64,000 nt of DNA from Alsobacter soli (GTDB lineage Bacteria; Pseudomonadota; Alphaproteobacteria; Rhizobiales; Beijerinckiaceae). Location of the stretch: the NCBI RefSeq assembly GCF_003004785.1, contig NZ_PVZS01000014.1, forward strand, positions 46,185 to 110,184, read 5' to 3'. The notes below the pieces were generated by a model. The model was not told the DNA's origin. It did not search any database and worked only from the letters and a program-made list of their open reading frames with translations. Positions 21,986 to 30,398 of the stretch are shown in pieces. Position 1 is the first letter of the stretch. Every line of letters starts with the position of its first letter. The position numbers and the translations under genes were made by a program.

Positions 21986-22259
21986 GGATCGGTGTCTCGG
22001 CATTAGACCTGCAGCGGACGCGCGCTTACCCCTGCCGCTATCCGGCAGGCGGGAAAGGGCGCGCAGGATCCACCTCGCATACGCCCGACGGCGCCGCGCG
22101 GATTTCCTGTCAGCACTCTTTCGTGTTTGCTGCTAAGCTTTTGTTCTTGCACAAACAATTTACGAACTGGCGCGAATCTTGAACCATCGGCTTGTCCGTT
22201 TGTTCTCCGATTGGCCCGGGGAATGGTCCCCGGCCCGCTTCTGGAGAGAAGGAGGCGCC
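21986..22259. other. Divergent promoter region between the DUF2256 gene and usg
   Basis: 274 bp without a gene. Bases 22100-22180 are AT-rich for this genome and include TTTGTTCTTGCACAAACAATTTAC-type sequence. That is consistent with promoters for both divergent small genes. No repeat element is present. Confidence 0.4.
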
Positions 22260-22547
22260 ATGGGATCCACGTCGCGACAGTCTGATGCGGACTTCCTCAA
22301 GCAGCTGCAGGGCTATGGGCTGACGACGGCCCATATCCTCTACGCCATGCCGGACCATCCCTCCCTGCTGCAAAGCTACATCTGGCAGGACTACGATGTG
22401 GCGCCGAAGTTCCCGGTGCTGAACAAGTTCCTGACCTTCTGGCGCACGCAGCTCGAAGGTCCGCTCCATTCCGTCCGGGTGGCCCATGCCAAGCTGATCA
22501 AGCCCGCGGAGCTGCGCCTGGCGCGCGGGGAATTCCTGCTGCACTGA
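22260..22547 (+). CDS. Usg family protein
   Basis: Small protein of 95 aa found widely in alphaproteobacteria. It matches the family nearly throughout: YGLTTAHILYAMPDHPSLLQ, SYIWQDYDVAPKFPVLNKFL, LEGPLHSVRVAHAKLIKPAE. The ATG at 22260 is chosen because GAAGGAGG precedes it; an ATG at 22179 would add 27 atypical residues. The function is unknown. The name comes from its historical position next to tryptophan/aspartate pathway genes, not from an activity. Confidence 0.9.
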   Translation: MGSTSRQSDADFLKQLQGYGLTTAHILYAMPDHPSLLQSYIWQDYDVAPKFPVLNKFLTFWRTQLEGPLHSVRVAHAKLIKPAELRLARGEFLLH

Positions 22548-22573
22548 GGCGGGCCGGTCCAGGGCGCGCCGGG

Positions 22574-23385
22574 GCTGGATTGCTTCGCTTCGCTCGCAAG
22601 GACTGGGAGAGAGCCGATCCGTCATCGCGAGGAGCGGAGCGACGCGGCGATCCAGGGGCGCGTTGGGGCTGGATTGCTTCGCTTCGCTCGCAATGACGGG
22701 GAGAGAGTCGATCCGTCATCGCGAGGAGCGGAGCGACGTGGCGATCCAGGGCGCGCCGGGGCTGGACTGCTTCGCTTCGCTCGCAAGGACTGGGAGAACC
22801 GCGATCCGTCATCGCGAGGAGCGGAGCGACGCGGCGATCCAGGGAGGCGCCGGGGCTGGATTGCTTCGCTTTGCTCGCAAGGACTGGGAGAGAGCCGATC
22901 CGTCATCGCGAGGAGCGGAGCGACGTGGCGATCCAGGGCGCGCCGGGGCTGGACTGCTTCGCTTCACTCGCAATGACGGGAAGGGCCGCGATCCGTCATC
23001 GCGAGGAGCGGAGCGACGCGGCGATCCATGGAGGCGCCGGGGCTGGATTGCTTCGCCTTCGGCTCGCAATGACGGGGAGAACCGCGATCCGTCATCGCGA
23101 GGAGCGGAGCGACGTGGCGATCCAGGGCGCGCCGGGGCTGGACTGCTTCGCTTCACTCGCAATGACGGGAAGGGCCGCGATCCGTCATCGCGAGGAGCGG
23201 AGCGACGCGGCGATCCATGGAGGCGCCGGGGCTGGATTGCTTCGCCTTCGGCTCGCGATGACGGGGAGAGCCGCGATCCGTCATCGCGAGGAGCGGAGCG
23301 ACGTGGCGATCCAGGGCGCGCCGGGGCTGGATTGCTTCGCCTTCGGCTCGCAATGACGGGGAGAGCTGCGATCCGTCATCGCGAG
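22574..23385. repeat. Tandem array of nine ~94-bp R3 palindromes
   Basis: GTCATCGCGAGG recurs at 22621, 22715, 22808, 22902, 22995, 23091, 23184, 23280 and 23375, spacing 93-96 bp. Each unit pairs an arm GAGGAGCGGAGCGACG...GGCGATCCA with an arm CTGGATTGCTTCGC...CTCGCAATGACGG, and so forms a large hairpin. Units 22995-23183 and 23184-23372 are almost identical two-unit blocks, which indicates recent duplication. All frames are open over long stretches, but the encoded peptides (RHREERSDVAIQG-type) are translation artefacts of the repeat. Confidence 0.93.
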
Positions 23386-23472
23386 GCGCGGCGTGTTGGC
23401 CGGGAACCTGGCTTGCGCCGCTGGCATTGGGAACCAGCCGCCGGCCGCGCGCTCTAATTTACGTCTAAATTT

Positions 23473-23491
23473 GTGAAATAAATTAATTCAC
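23473..23491. promoter_or_regulatory. Inverted repeat GTGAA-N9-TTCAC upstream of the ABC importer
   Basis: A 5-bp inverted repeat with a 9-bp AT-rich centre (ATAAATTAA) lies 78 bases upstream of the binding-protein start. It is in the only strongly AT-rich stretch of the region (23455-23510). It could be an operator overlapping the promoter. The cognate regulator is not in the window. Confidence 0.4.
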
Positions 23492-23568
23492 GTTCATTCG
23501 CTTGTTTTGCTGGAGCGGGGGCGTTACATCAGCCGGCGATCGCCCATGCGCAACGCCGAGGAGCTTCC

Positions 23569-24600
23569 ATGATCAGCCGCCGCACGTTCGTGACCACCGC
23601 CGGCGCCGTGCTGGCCATGCCGGCGATCGCTCGTTTCGGAACGGGCCGGGCCCTGGCCGCCGCGCCGATCCGGGTCGGCATCATCCCGATCCTGGGAGCC
23701 GCGCCCGCCATCGTGATGAACGGCGAGGGCTGGGGGAAAAAGGCGGGCTTGGAGCTCAGCTTCGTCACCTTCGAGTCCGGCCCCAACATGATCCAGGCGC
23801 TCGCCTCCGGCACGCTGGACGTCTACGTCGCCGGCGTCGCGCCCCTCGCGGTAGCCCGCGCCAAGGGCGTGGACGTGAAGGTCGCGACCGCGACCGCCAT
23901 CGAGGAGATGTGCATGGTGGCGGGGCCCAAGCTCGCCGCTGAGTTCAAGGATGGAGTGTCGGCGGCCCAGGCGCTCGCCAACTATCGCAAGGCCAACGGC
24001 AAGCCCGCGCGGCTCGCCACGCAGCCGGCCGGCTCGGTGCCGAACACAACCCTGCAGCACTGGCTGTGGGAGGTCGCCAAGGCCGAGAAGAGCGACGCCG
24101 AGATCGTCCCCATGGGCATCGACGCCACCCAGCAGGCGCTGCTGACGGGCGCGGTCGAGGGCGCCACCATCCGCGAGCCGGCCGTGACCATCGTGACCAA
24201 GCGCGACCCACGCAACAAGATCGTGGCGCTGGGCGGGGTGATGTTCCCGAACCAGCCCGGCACGGTGGTGGCCTTCTCGGGCAACTTCCTCGCGCGCGAC
24301 GCCGGGGCGGCTCAGACCATCGTCAATGGGGTGGTGAAGGCGGTCGACCTCATCAAGACCAACCCGGACAAGGCCGCCCCGCACATCGAGGCCATGCTGG
24401 GCAAGGGCATCGTGGACACCGCGACCATCAAGGCCGCCCTGATGTCGCCGGCCTCCAAGTTCGTCGCCGATCCCGAGACGATCGTGGACGCCACGCGGCA
24501 GATGCAGGCCTACCAGGTGAAGCTCGGCTCCCTCGACAAGGAATATCCGCTCGAGGGGCTGTTTGACCGCAGCTTCTACGCGAAGGCGATCCAGGGCTGA
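23569..24600 (+). CDS. ABC transporter substrate-binding protein (NrtA/SsuA/TauA type)
   Basis: Periplasmic binding protein of 343 aa. The N-terminus MISRRTFVTTAGAVLAMPAI with cleavage near ALAAAP is a twin-arginine-type signal, so export is probably folded via Tat. IRVGIIPILGAAPAIVMNGEGWGKKAGLEL and SGTLDVYVAGVAPLAVARAKG are typical of the nitrate/sulfonate/taurine family. It is the first gene of a three-gene importer with a permease and ATPase directly downstream. The substrate is not identifiable; no metabolic enzyme is linked. Confidence 0.9.
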   Translation: MISRRTFVTTAGAVLAMPAIARFGTGRALAAAPIRVGIIPILGAAPAIVMNGEGWGKKAGLELSFVTFESGPNMIQALASGTLDVYVAGVAPLAVARAKGVDVKVATATAIEEMCMVAGPKLAAEFKDGVSAAQALANYRKANGKPARLATQPAGSVPNTTLQHWLWEVAKAEKSDAEIVPMGIDATQQALLTGAVEGATIREPAVTIVTKRDPRNKIVALGGVMFPNQPGTVVAFSGNFLARDAGAAQTIVNGVVKAVDLIKTNPDKAAPHIEAMLGKGIVDTATIKAALMSPASKFVADPETIVDATRQMQAYQVKLGSLDKEYPLEGLFDRSFYAKAIQG

Positions 24601-24633
24601 CGAAGCGGCTCGGCCCATAACCGGACGGGACTC

Positions 24634-25386
24634 ATGAAGACCCGCACTTCAGCCGGCCTCGGGGCGATCGGCCTCGGGGCCTTTCTGCTGGTCTGGGAAG
24701 CGCTAGTGCGCTCCGGCGCGCTGCCGCCGACGCTGCTGCCGGCCCCCAGCCAGCTGCCCGAGGCCTTCCTGCGCGAGGTGCGGTCCGGGTTCTGGCTCGC
24801 GTCGGTGCAGTCGAGCCTGGGGCATTACCTGCTCGGCCTCGTGCTGGGCGCGGCGCTCGGCGTCGGCTTCGGGGTGGTCACGGGACTGAGCCGGACGGCG
24901 GAAGCGCTGGTCGGCTGGATCGTGCGGCTGCTGCGGCCGATCCCGGGCCTCGCCTGGGTGCCGTTCGCGATCCTGTGGTTCGGGGTGTCCACGGCCGGGG
25001 CCGTGTTCATCGTCGGCGTGGGCGTGTTCTGGATCTGCTATTTCGCGACGCTCGCGGCGGTGAGGGCCGTGGATCGCGACCTCATGGAGCTGGCCGACGC
25101 GTACGGCTACCGGTCCGCGCCGGCGAAGCTGGTCAAGATCGTGCTGCCGGCGGCGGCGCCGGGCATCCTGGCGGGGTTGCGCACCGCGCTGGGGCAGGCC
25201 TGGATGGCGGTGGTGGCGGCCGAGCTGTTCGGCGTCACCGGCCTGGGGCAGCGCATGATGCAGGCCTCCAGCCTGCTCGCGACCGACATCGTGGTCGTCT
25301 ACATGATCACGATGGCGGCGCTTTACGGCCTGATCGACACCGTGTTCGTCCTCGTGCAAGGCCGGGTGCTCGCATGGAAAGCGTGA
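24634..25386 (+). CDS. ABC transporter permease (SsuC/TauC/NrtB type)
   Basis: Inner-membrane permease of 250 aa with about six hydrophobic segments. The EAA loop DRDLMELADAYGYRSAPAKLVKIVLPAAAPGILAGLRTALGQAW is the coupling helix region that contacts the ATPase. It begins 34 bp after the binding-protein gene. Its last 13 bases overlap the ATPase gene start, so these genes are co-transcribed. Confidence 0.92.
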   Translation: MKTRTSAGLGAIGLGAFLLVWEALVRSGALPPTLLPAPSQLPEAFLREVRSGFWLASVQSSLGHYLLGLVLGAALGVGFGVVTGLSRTAEALVGWIVRLLRPIPGLAWVPFAILWFGVSTAGAVFIVGVGVFWICYFATLAAVRAVDRDLMELADAYGYRSAPAKLVKIVLPAAAPGILAGLRTALGQAWMAVVAAELFGVTGLGQRMMQASSLLATDIVVVYMITMAALYGLIDTVFVLVQGRVLAWKA

Positions 25387-26132
25387 TCGAGCTCTCCGGA
25401 ATCGGGCTCACCTTCGAGCGGAACGGGCAGCGCACCGAGGTGCTGCGCGGGCTCGATCTCAGCGTGCGGAACGGGGAATTCCTGGCCATCGTGGGTCCGT
25501 CCGGCGTGGGCAAGTCGACCCTGTTGCGTGTGATCGCGGGTCTCGCCAAGCCGAGCTCGGGGACCGTGCGGGTCGCCCCGGCCGCGCCGGGCGCGGTCCT
25601 GCCGGTCGCGCTGATGTTCCAGGACGGCAGGCTCCTGCCGTGGCGGCGGGTGCTGGCCAACGTGGCCTTCGGGCTGGAGCGCTCGCGCCTGCCGCGGGCG
25701 GAGCGGCTGCAGCGGGCGCGGGACGCGCTGGCGCTTGTGGGGCTCGCGAACTACGCCGACCGGTTCCCGCACGAGCTTTCAGGCGGGCAGCGCCAGCGCG
25801 TGTCGCTGGCGCGGGCGCTGGCCGTGGATCCCGAGGTGCTGCTGATGGACGAGCCGTTCAGCGCGCTCGACGCGATGACGCGCGAAAACCTGCAGGACGA
25901 ACTGCTGAGGGTGCGGGACAGGACGGGCAAGACGGTGCTGTTCGTGACCCATGACATCGACGAGGCGGTGTACCTCGCCGACCGCGTCGTCGCGCTCGGG
26001 GGATCTCCCGGCACGGTGCGGGTGTCCCAGGACATCGGCGCCGCTTGGCCGAGGCGGCGTGACGATCCGGCGCTGCGCGATGCTGCGCACAGCGTGAGAC
26101 AGGATCTCGCCACGGCCTCCGCCGCGCTGTAA
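25374..26132 (+). CDS. ABC transporter ATP-binding protein (SsuB/TauB/NrtD type)
   Basis: ATPase of 252 aa. Walker A is GPSGVGKST, the signature LSGGQRQRVSLARAL, Walker B VLLMDEPFSALD, and the H-loop FVTHDIDEAVYLADRVVAL, the last a mark of the nitrate/sulfonate/taurine subfamily. The ATG at 25374 overlaps the permease stop by 13 bp. It completes the importer started at 23569. Confidence 0.93.
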   Translation: MESVIELSGIGLTFERNGQRTEVLRGLDLSVRNGEFLAIVGPSGVGKSTLLRVIAGLAKPSSGTVRVAPAAPGAVLPVALMFQDGRLLPWRRVLANVAFGLERSRLPRAERLQRARDALALVGLANYADRFPHELSGGQRQRVSLARALAVDPEVLLMDEPFSALDAMTRENLQDELLRVRDRTGKTVLFVTHDIDEAVYLADRVVALGGSPGTVRVSQDIGAAWPRRRDDPALRDAAHSVRQDLATASAAL

Positions 26133-26285
26133 GAGAGCGCGGCGGCCGCGACCCTTGCTCTCGCCGCATTTCAGGCGTTGTGAAGCGGCGAGGGGGCCTG
26201 GCCCCGGGAGAAGCTGGAGCCGTGCGTATCCGTGAGTCGCGTTCGTCCAGCCGGATCCGGAGCAAGGCCCCGTGAGCGAGGTCTT

Positions 26286-27041
26286 ATGAGTACTTGGGCC
26301 GATCGCGCGCGCCGGATCGTGCGCCGCGTCGATTTCCGGGAGCGCGTCATGCGCCATCGTCGGGCGCTTGGCCCGGCGTCGGGGCTGCGCTATGGAGACG
26401 CCCGGCCTGACCCTGGCCCATCCTCCCTCGACGGCGCCATGCGGCAAGGCACCACCCGGACATCGGACATTCTCGTGCGTCTCGTCGAAGACGCGACGAC
26501 GGACCGCGTCCCCGTGCGCGCCATCGTGGACGTGCTCGGCGAGCGCGCCTACGCGCTGCTCGTCGTGGTGCTCGGGCTGCCGAACTGCCTGCCGATGCCG
26601 CCGCCGATCCCGCTGCTGTGCGGCCTGCTGCTGCTGTTTGTCGCCGGGCAGATCATCGTCGGTCTGCCGTCGCCCTGGCTGCCGAAGCGGCTGCTGGCGC
26701 GCACCATCGCGCTGGAGGATTTGCGCAAGGCGGTGGACCGCGCCGTTCCCTGGCTGCGGCGCCTGGAGCGCGTGGCGCGCCCGCGGCTCTCGATCTTCGA
26801 GCAGGCGCTCGCGTTCCGGGGCGTCGGCGCGGCGCTGCTGATCTTCTCCCTGGCGCTGGTCTTCGCCGCGCCCATCATCGGGCAGATCCCACTCGGCGTG
26901 GCTGTGGTGCTGGTCGGCCTCGGCCTGGTCGAGCGGGACGGGATCGTGGTGATCGCGGGCCTGTGCTTCGGAGCGGTCGGCACCGTGCTCAGCCTCGGCT
27001 TCCTGTTCGCCATCATCGCCAGCGCGGCGGCGATCTTCTGA
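26286..27041 (+). CDS. ExoD-family exopolysaccharide synthesis membrane protein
   Basis: Integral membrane protein of up to 251 aa related to Sinorhizobium ExoD. The recognisable domain starts at RTSDILVRLVEDATTDRVPV and continues GERAYALLVVVLGLPNCLPM, with three to four hydrophobic segments in the C-terminal half (for example LLCGLLLLFVAGQIIV and GVAVVLVGLGLVERDGIVVIAG). The start is uncertain. The ATG at 26286 gives a basic, poorly conserved 50-residue leader, while the ATG at 26440 fits the family better. ExoD affects exopolysaccharide production and alkali tolerance in rhizobia; the mechanism is unknown. Confidence 0.82.
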   Translation: MSTWADRARRIVRRVDFRERVMRHRRALGPASGLRYGDARPDPGPSSLDGAMRQGTTRTSDILVRLVEDATTDRVPVRAIVDVLGERAYALLVVVLGLPNCLPMPPPIPLLCGLLLLFVAGQIIVGLPSPWLPKRLLARTIALEDLRKAVDRAVPWLRRLERVARPRLSIFEQALAFRGVGAALLIFSLALVFAAPIIGQIPLGVAVVLVGLGLVERDGIVVIAGLCFGAVGTVLSLGFLFAIIASAAAIF

Positions 27042-27056
27042 TTCCGCAACGCGGGC

Positions 27057-29291
27057 TCAGGCCCGCTTGCGCTCGACCGAGCCGTCCTCGCCGACGAGGC
27101 CGAGGAGCTCGTCGATCTTCTCGGCGGCGACGGGCCGGCAGAACAGGAAGCCCTGCACCTGGTGGCAGCCGATGGCCTGCAGGAAGCGCTGCTGCTCCGT
27201 GGTCTCGACGCCCTCCGCCGTGACGGTGAGGCCCAGCGCGCGGCCGAGGTGGACTACCGAGTGCACCAGGATGGCGCTTTCGCCGGTGGTCTCCATCGAC
27301 TCGAGGAACGAGCGGTCGATCTTGATCTTGTCGAAGGCGAAGCGGCGCAGGTAGATCAGCGACGAGTAGCCGGTGCCGAAGTCGTCCAGGGCGAAGCGAA
27401 GGCCCAGCGCCCGCAGCTCCATCATGGCGTTCTCGGCGCCGTCGGCGTCGTCCACCAGCACGCCTTCCGTGAGCTCCAGCTCGACGCGGGCTGGCTCCAT
27501 GTCCTCTTCCTGGACGATCCGGGCGACGGTGGAGACGAAGTCCTTCTGGCGGAACTGCACAGGCGAGACGTTCACGGCGACGCTGATCCCCTTCCAGCGC
27601 TTGCCGTCGCGGCAGGCGCGCCGGAGGACATATTCGCCCAGCAGCGGGATGAGGCCGCGCTGCTCGGCGACGGGGATGAAGTCCGCGGGTGAGATGGGGC
27701 CGTGCACCGGGTGGGTCCAGCGGACGAGAGCCTCGACGCCGAGCACCTTGCGGCCGTCTGCGGAGAACTGCGGCTGGTAGACGACGCCGATCTCGTCGCG
27801 CGTGATGGCCTGGCGCAGGTCCTCCTCGACGATCTTGCGCATGCGCAGGGTCTCGTCCATGCCGATCTCGAAGAACGAGTAGCGGTTGCGGCCCTCGCGC
27901 TTGGCCCGGTAGAGGGCCACGTCGGCGAGGCGCATCAGGAGGTCGCGCTCGTTGGCGTTGTCGGGCGCCATGGCGATGCCGATGGAGATGCCGATATAGG
28001 CCAGGGTGCCGTGGAGCTCGATGGGCTCGCGGATGGCGTCCAGGACGCGGTGGGCCAGGGAGGCGCAGTCGTGGGCGCTGCGCACGCCGGTCTGGATGAT
28101 GGCGAACTCGTCGCCGCCGAAGCGGGACAGGGTGTCCGCCCCGCGCAGCACGCCCGTCAGGCGACGCGCCACGATGCGGATCAGTGCGTCGCCGGCGCTG
28201 TGGCCGTGGCTGTCGTTGATCTCCTTGAAGCGGTCGAGGTCTAGGAACAGCACGGCGATGCCGTCGCCGCCGGGCGCGAGCCTGGCCAGCTCGGCGTCGA
28301 GCCGATCGGTGAAGAAGGCGCGGTTGGGCAGGCCGGAGAGGCGGTCATGGTTGGCGAGGTGGGTGGCCTCCGCCTCGCGGGTCACGAGGTCGGTGGTGAC
28401 GCGCCGCACGTGGGCGAACATGAAGGCGGAGAACAGGCCGATGGCCAGCAGGGCCGCGGCCACGGCGGGCAGCACGCGCTCCAACACCACGTCGCCGGGC
28501 CGCTCCGGCGTCCAGGCCAGGGCTGCCTTGATGTAGCCCTGCTCGTCGGTGACCGGGACGCCGCCGGCCTCGAGGCCGGCTTCGCCCTGCACGAGGCGGA
28601 GATCCTCGTGACCGGTGGAGCGGGCAATGCGCGTCAGGGCCTCGGGACCCAGCGGCATGGATCCCACTGCGACGAGACCCCCGAAAGCGCCGCCGTTGTC
28701 GTCCGTCGCCACCGGCATGGCGGCGATGACGCGCAGCGCGGAGCCGTCGTGCAGCAGGCGCGCTTCGCCGCTGCGGATCAGCTCGACCTCGGGGGCGTCA
28801 GGGAGGGCGTTGGGATCCCGGCGCAGAGCCCGCTGGGCGACGCGGTCGCGGACGGCCTGGACGGCGCCGATCAGGTAGGGCCGCAGCCAGGAAAAACGGC
28901 GCTGGTCGGCTGACTCGCCGGCGACGCGGCCGGTGACCACCGTGTCCTCCGGCGTCAGCACGAAGGACTGGTCGAAGCCGAAGGCGCTCTCGAGGGTGCC
29001 GCCGATGAAGCGCTGGGCGCGCTCCGGCGACATGGGATGGCGCAGGGAGGCGATGGCGTCAGGGGTGGCGAGCGTGAGGGCGAGGTCGCGCAGCACCGCG
29101 TCGCGCTGCTGGTCGAGGACGGCGGTCAGGGTGGCGCGCTGCCGATCGCGCGCGATCTCGTTGGCGCGCTGGCTGGCCAGCATCACGCCGCCCACGGCGA
29201 GGGCCAGCAACGACACGAGCACCGCGGCGACGGGCCACACAATGCGGGCCGTCACCGACGTCGACGCTCGTCGGGCGAAACTCCAGGCCAT
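27057..29291 (-). CDS. Membrane-bound GGDEF-EAL protein with a periplasmic CHASE4-like sensor
   Basis: Cyclic di-GMP enzyme of 744 aa. A transmembrane segment near residues 18-38 and another near 275-295 bracket a periplasmic sensor region (about 40-270). The GGDEF domain follows at about 320-480, with DRFKEINDSHGHSAGDAL and an intact RFGGDEFAII. The EAL domain is at about 495-740, with GVEALVRW, ALDDFGTGYSSLIYLRRFAFDKIKIDRSF and TAEGVE intact. Both synthase and phosphodiesterase sites look competent, so net activity cannot be predicted. It stands alone, convergent with the ExoD-like gene. Confidence 0.92.
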   Translation of the reverse strand: MAWSFARRASTSVTARIVWPVAAVLVSLLALAVGGVMLASQRANEIARDRQRATLTAVLDQQRDAVLRDLALTLATPDAIASLRHPMSPERAQRFIGGTLESAFGFDQSFVLTPEDTVVTGRVAGESADQRRFSWLRPYLIGAVQAVRDRVAQRALRRDPNALPDAPEVELIRSGEARLLHDGSALRVIAAMPVATDDNGGAFGGLVAVGSMPLGPEALTRIARSTGHEDLRLVQGEAGLEAGGVPVTDEQGYIKAALAWTPERPGDVVLERVLPAVAAALLAIGLFSAFMFAHVRRVTTDLVTREAEATHLANHDRLSGLPNRAFFTDRLDAELARLAPGGDGIAVLFLDLDRFKEINDSHGHSAGDALIRIVARRLTGVLRGADTLSRFGGDEFAIIQTGVRSAHDCASLAHRVLDAIREPIELHGTLAYIGISIGIAMAPDNANERDLLMRLADVALYRAKREGRNRYSFFEIGMDETLRMRKIVEEDLRQAITRDEIGVVYQPQFSADGRKVLGVEALVRWTHPVHGPISPADFIPVAEQRGLIPLLGEYVLRRACRDGKRWKGISVAVNVSPVQFRQKDFVSTVARIVQEEDMEPARVELELTEGVLVDDADGAENAMMELRALGLRFALDDFGTGYSSLIYLRRFAFDKIKIDRSFLESMETTGESAILVHSVVHLGRALGLTVTAEGVETTEQQRFLQAIGCHQVQGFLFCRPVAAEKIDELLGLVGEDGSVERKRA

Positions 29292-29347
29292 GACGCAACT
29301 CCGGCCACCTTGGCGGCCGTTATCGCATCAAGATCTTACCAATCCTC

Positions 29348-30100
29348 TCAGGACCGCGGGGCGGGCCGGTAGGGCGGCTTGGGGATGGCGATGTGGGCCG
29401 CCCGCAAGGCGGCCGACCAGCGTTCGCGCAGGTCGTGGAAATAGGGCTCGCCCGCCTCGATGCGGTGGACCAGCTCCGGCGCCAGCGCGTCGCGCCGCAT
29501 GGTCACGATGTCGATCGGCAGGCCGACGCCGAGGTTCGATCGCATCGTCGAGTCCATGCTGATCAGGCCGAGCTTCAGCGCGTCGTCGAGGCTCGTGTCG
29601 AAGGTGATGGCGCGATCGAGGATCGGCTTGCCGTATTTGTGCTCGCCGATCTGGAGATAGGGCGTCTCCACCCCGCACTCGATGAAATTACCGGCCGCGT
29701 AGAGCATGAACAGGCGCGGCGCGCCGCCCTTGATCTGGCCGCCGACCAGGATCGAGACATCGAACTTGACGCCCGCCTCGTCCAGGCTCTTGCCGTTCAC
29801 CACGCGGACCTTGTGCACGGCCCGGCCAACCAACTGAGCGGCCCTGAACATCGTAGGCGCCTGCAGCAGCGTTTCGACCTCGCCCGTCTCGGGGTTCTCG
29901 ACCCCTTCGTGCAGGAAGCTGATCACGGACTGGGAGATCGAGAGATTGCCGGCCGTGGCGAGGGCGATGCTCCGCTCGCCGGGACACTCGAACAGGTGCA
30001 GCTTGCGAAAGGTGGAGATGTTGTCCAGGCCCGCATTGGTGCGGGTGTCGGCGATCATCACGAGGCCGTCTCGAACGAGGATGCCGGCGCAGTAAGTCAT
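29348..30100 (-). CDS. Anbu: ancestral beta-subunit-like proteasome-type peptidase
   Basis: Ntn-hydrolase of the bacterial Anbu family, 250 aa from the ATG at 30100 (MTYCAGI). Removal of Met exposes Thr as nucleophile. Asp18 (MIADTRTN) and Lys33 (TFRKLHLF) match the proteasome Asp17 and Lys33 positions. A longer upstream frame to 30133 is rejected because it would bury the Thr. Anbu forms open helical or ring assemblies in other bacteria, with no proven peptide substrate. It ends a minus-strand run with transglutaminase-like, alpha-E and ATP-grasp genes, the conserved Anbu neighbourhood. A 298-bp gap that includes an R3 palindrome separates it from the transglutaminase-like gene. Confidence 0.92.
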   Translation of the reverse strand: MTYCAGILVRDGLVMIADTRTNAGLDNISTFRKLHLFECPGERSIALATAGNLSISQSVISFLHEGVENPETGEVETLLQAPTMFRAAQLVGRAVHKVRVVNGKSLDEAGVKFDVSILVGGQIKGGAPRLFMLYAAGNFIECGVETPYLQIGEHKYGKPILDRAITFDTSLDDALKLGLISMDSTMRSNLGVGLPIDIVTMRRDALAPELVHRIEAGEPYFHDLRERWSAALRAAHIAIPKPPYRPAPRS

Positions 30101-30282
30101 GGGCTTGAGGTCCGCTTCAGGCTTCGTGTCCACGGCCGGAACGGCGCCGAGCCTTCACGGGAGGCGGTCGCCGGCCCTGCGATCGCTTATACGCGGATGC
30201 AGCCGCGGCGCGGAAGGGCGTCGAAATGCGGAGAGGATGACGGCGTGCTGCTCCGGCTCTCCTGCTGAGGGGCCCTTCCGCC

Positions 30283-30364
30283 GTGATCGCGAGCGTAGCG
30301 AAGCGATCGAGGGGGCGCGCCCACGACCTGGATCGCTTCCTCGCCGCGCTCCTCACAAGGACGG
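30283..30364. repeat. Dispersed palindrome, family R3, inside the Anbu operon
   Basis: GTGATCGCGAGCGTAGCGAA and CTGGATCGCTTCCTCGCCGC arms form one R3 element between the Anbu and transglutaminase-like genes. Its hairpin could divide the transcript and set different Anbu levels, but that is speculation. Confidence 0.75.
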
Positions 30365-30398
30365 CTTTGGCGACTGCGCGACGGAGCGCGCCGGACAT

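Noticed and set aside
22574..23385. CRISPR array
   Set aside because: The period is regular but each unit is a self-complementary 94-bp element. There is no short repeat with unique spacers, and there are no cas genes.
22663..23457. Long open reading frames across the repeat array
   Set aside because: The peptides repeat the same RHREERSD/ASLAMTG words in every frame and strand because the DNA is palindromic. They have no ribosome site and are a known type of false gene in Rhizobiales.
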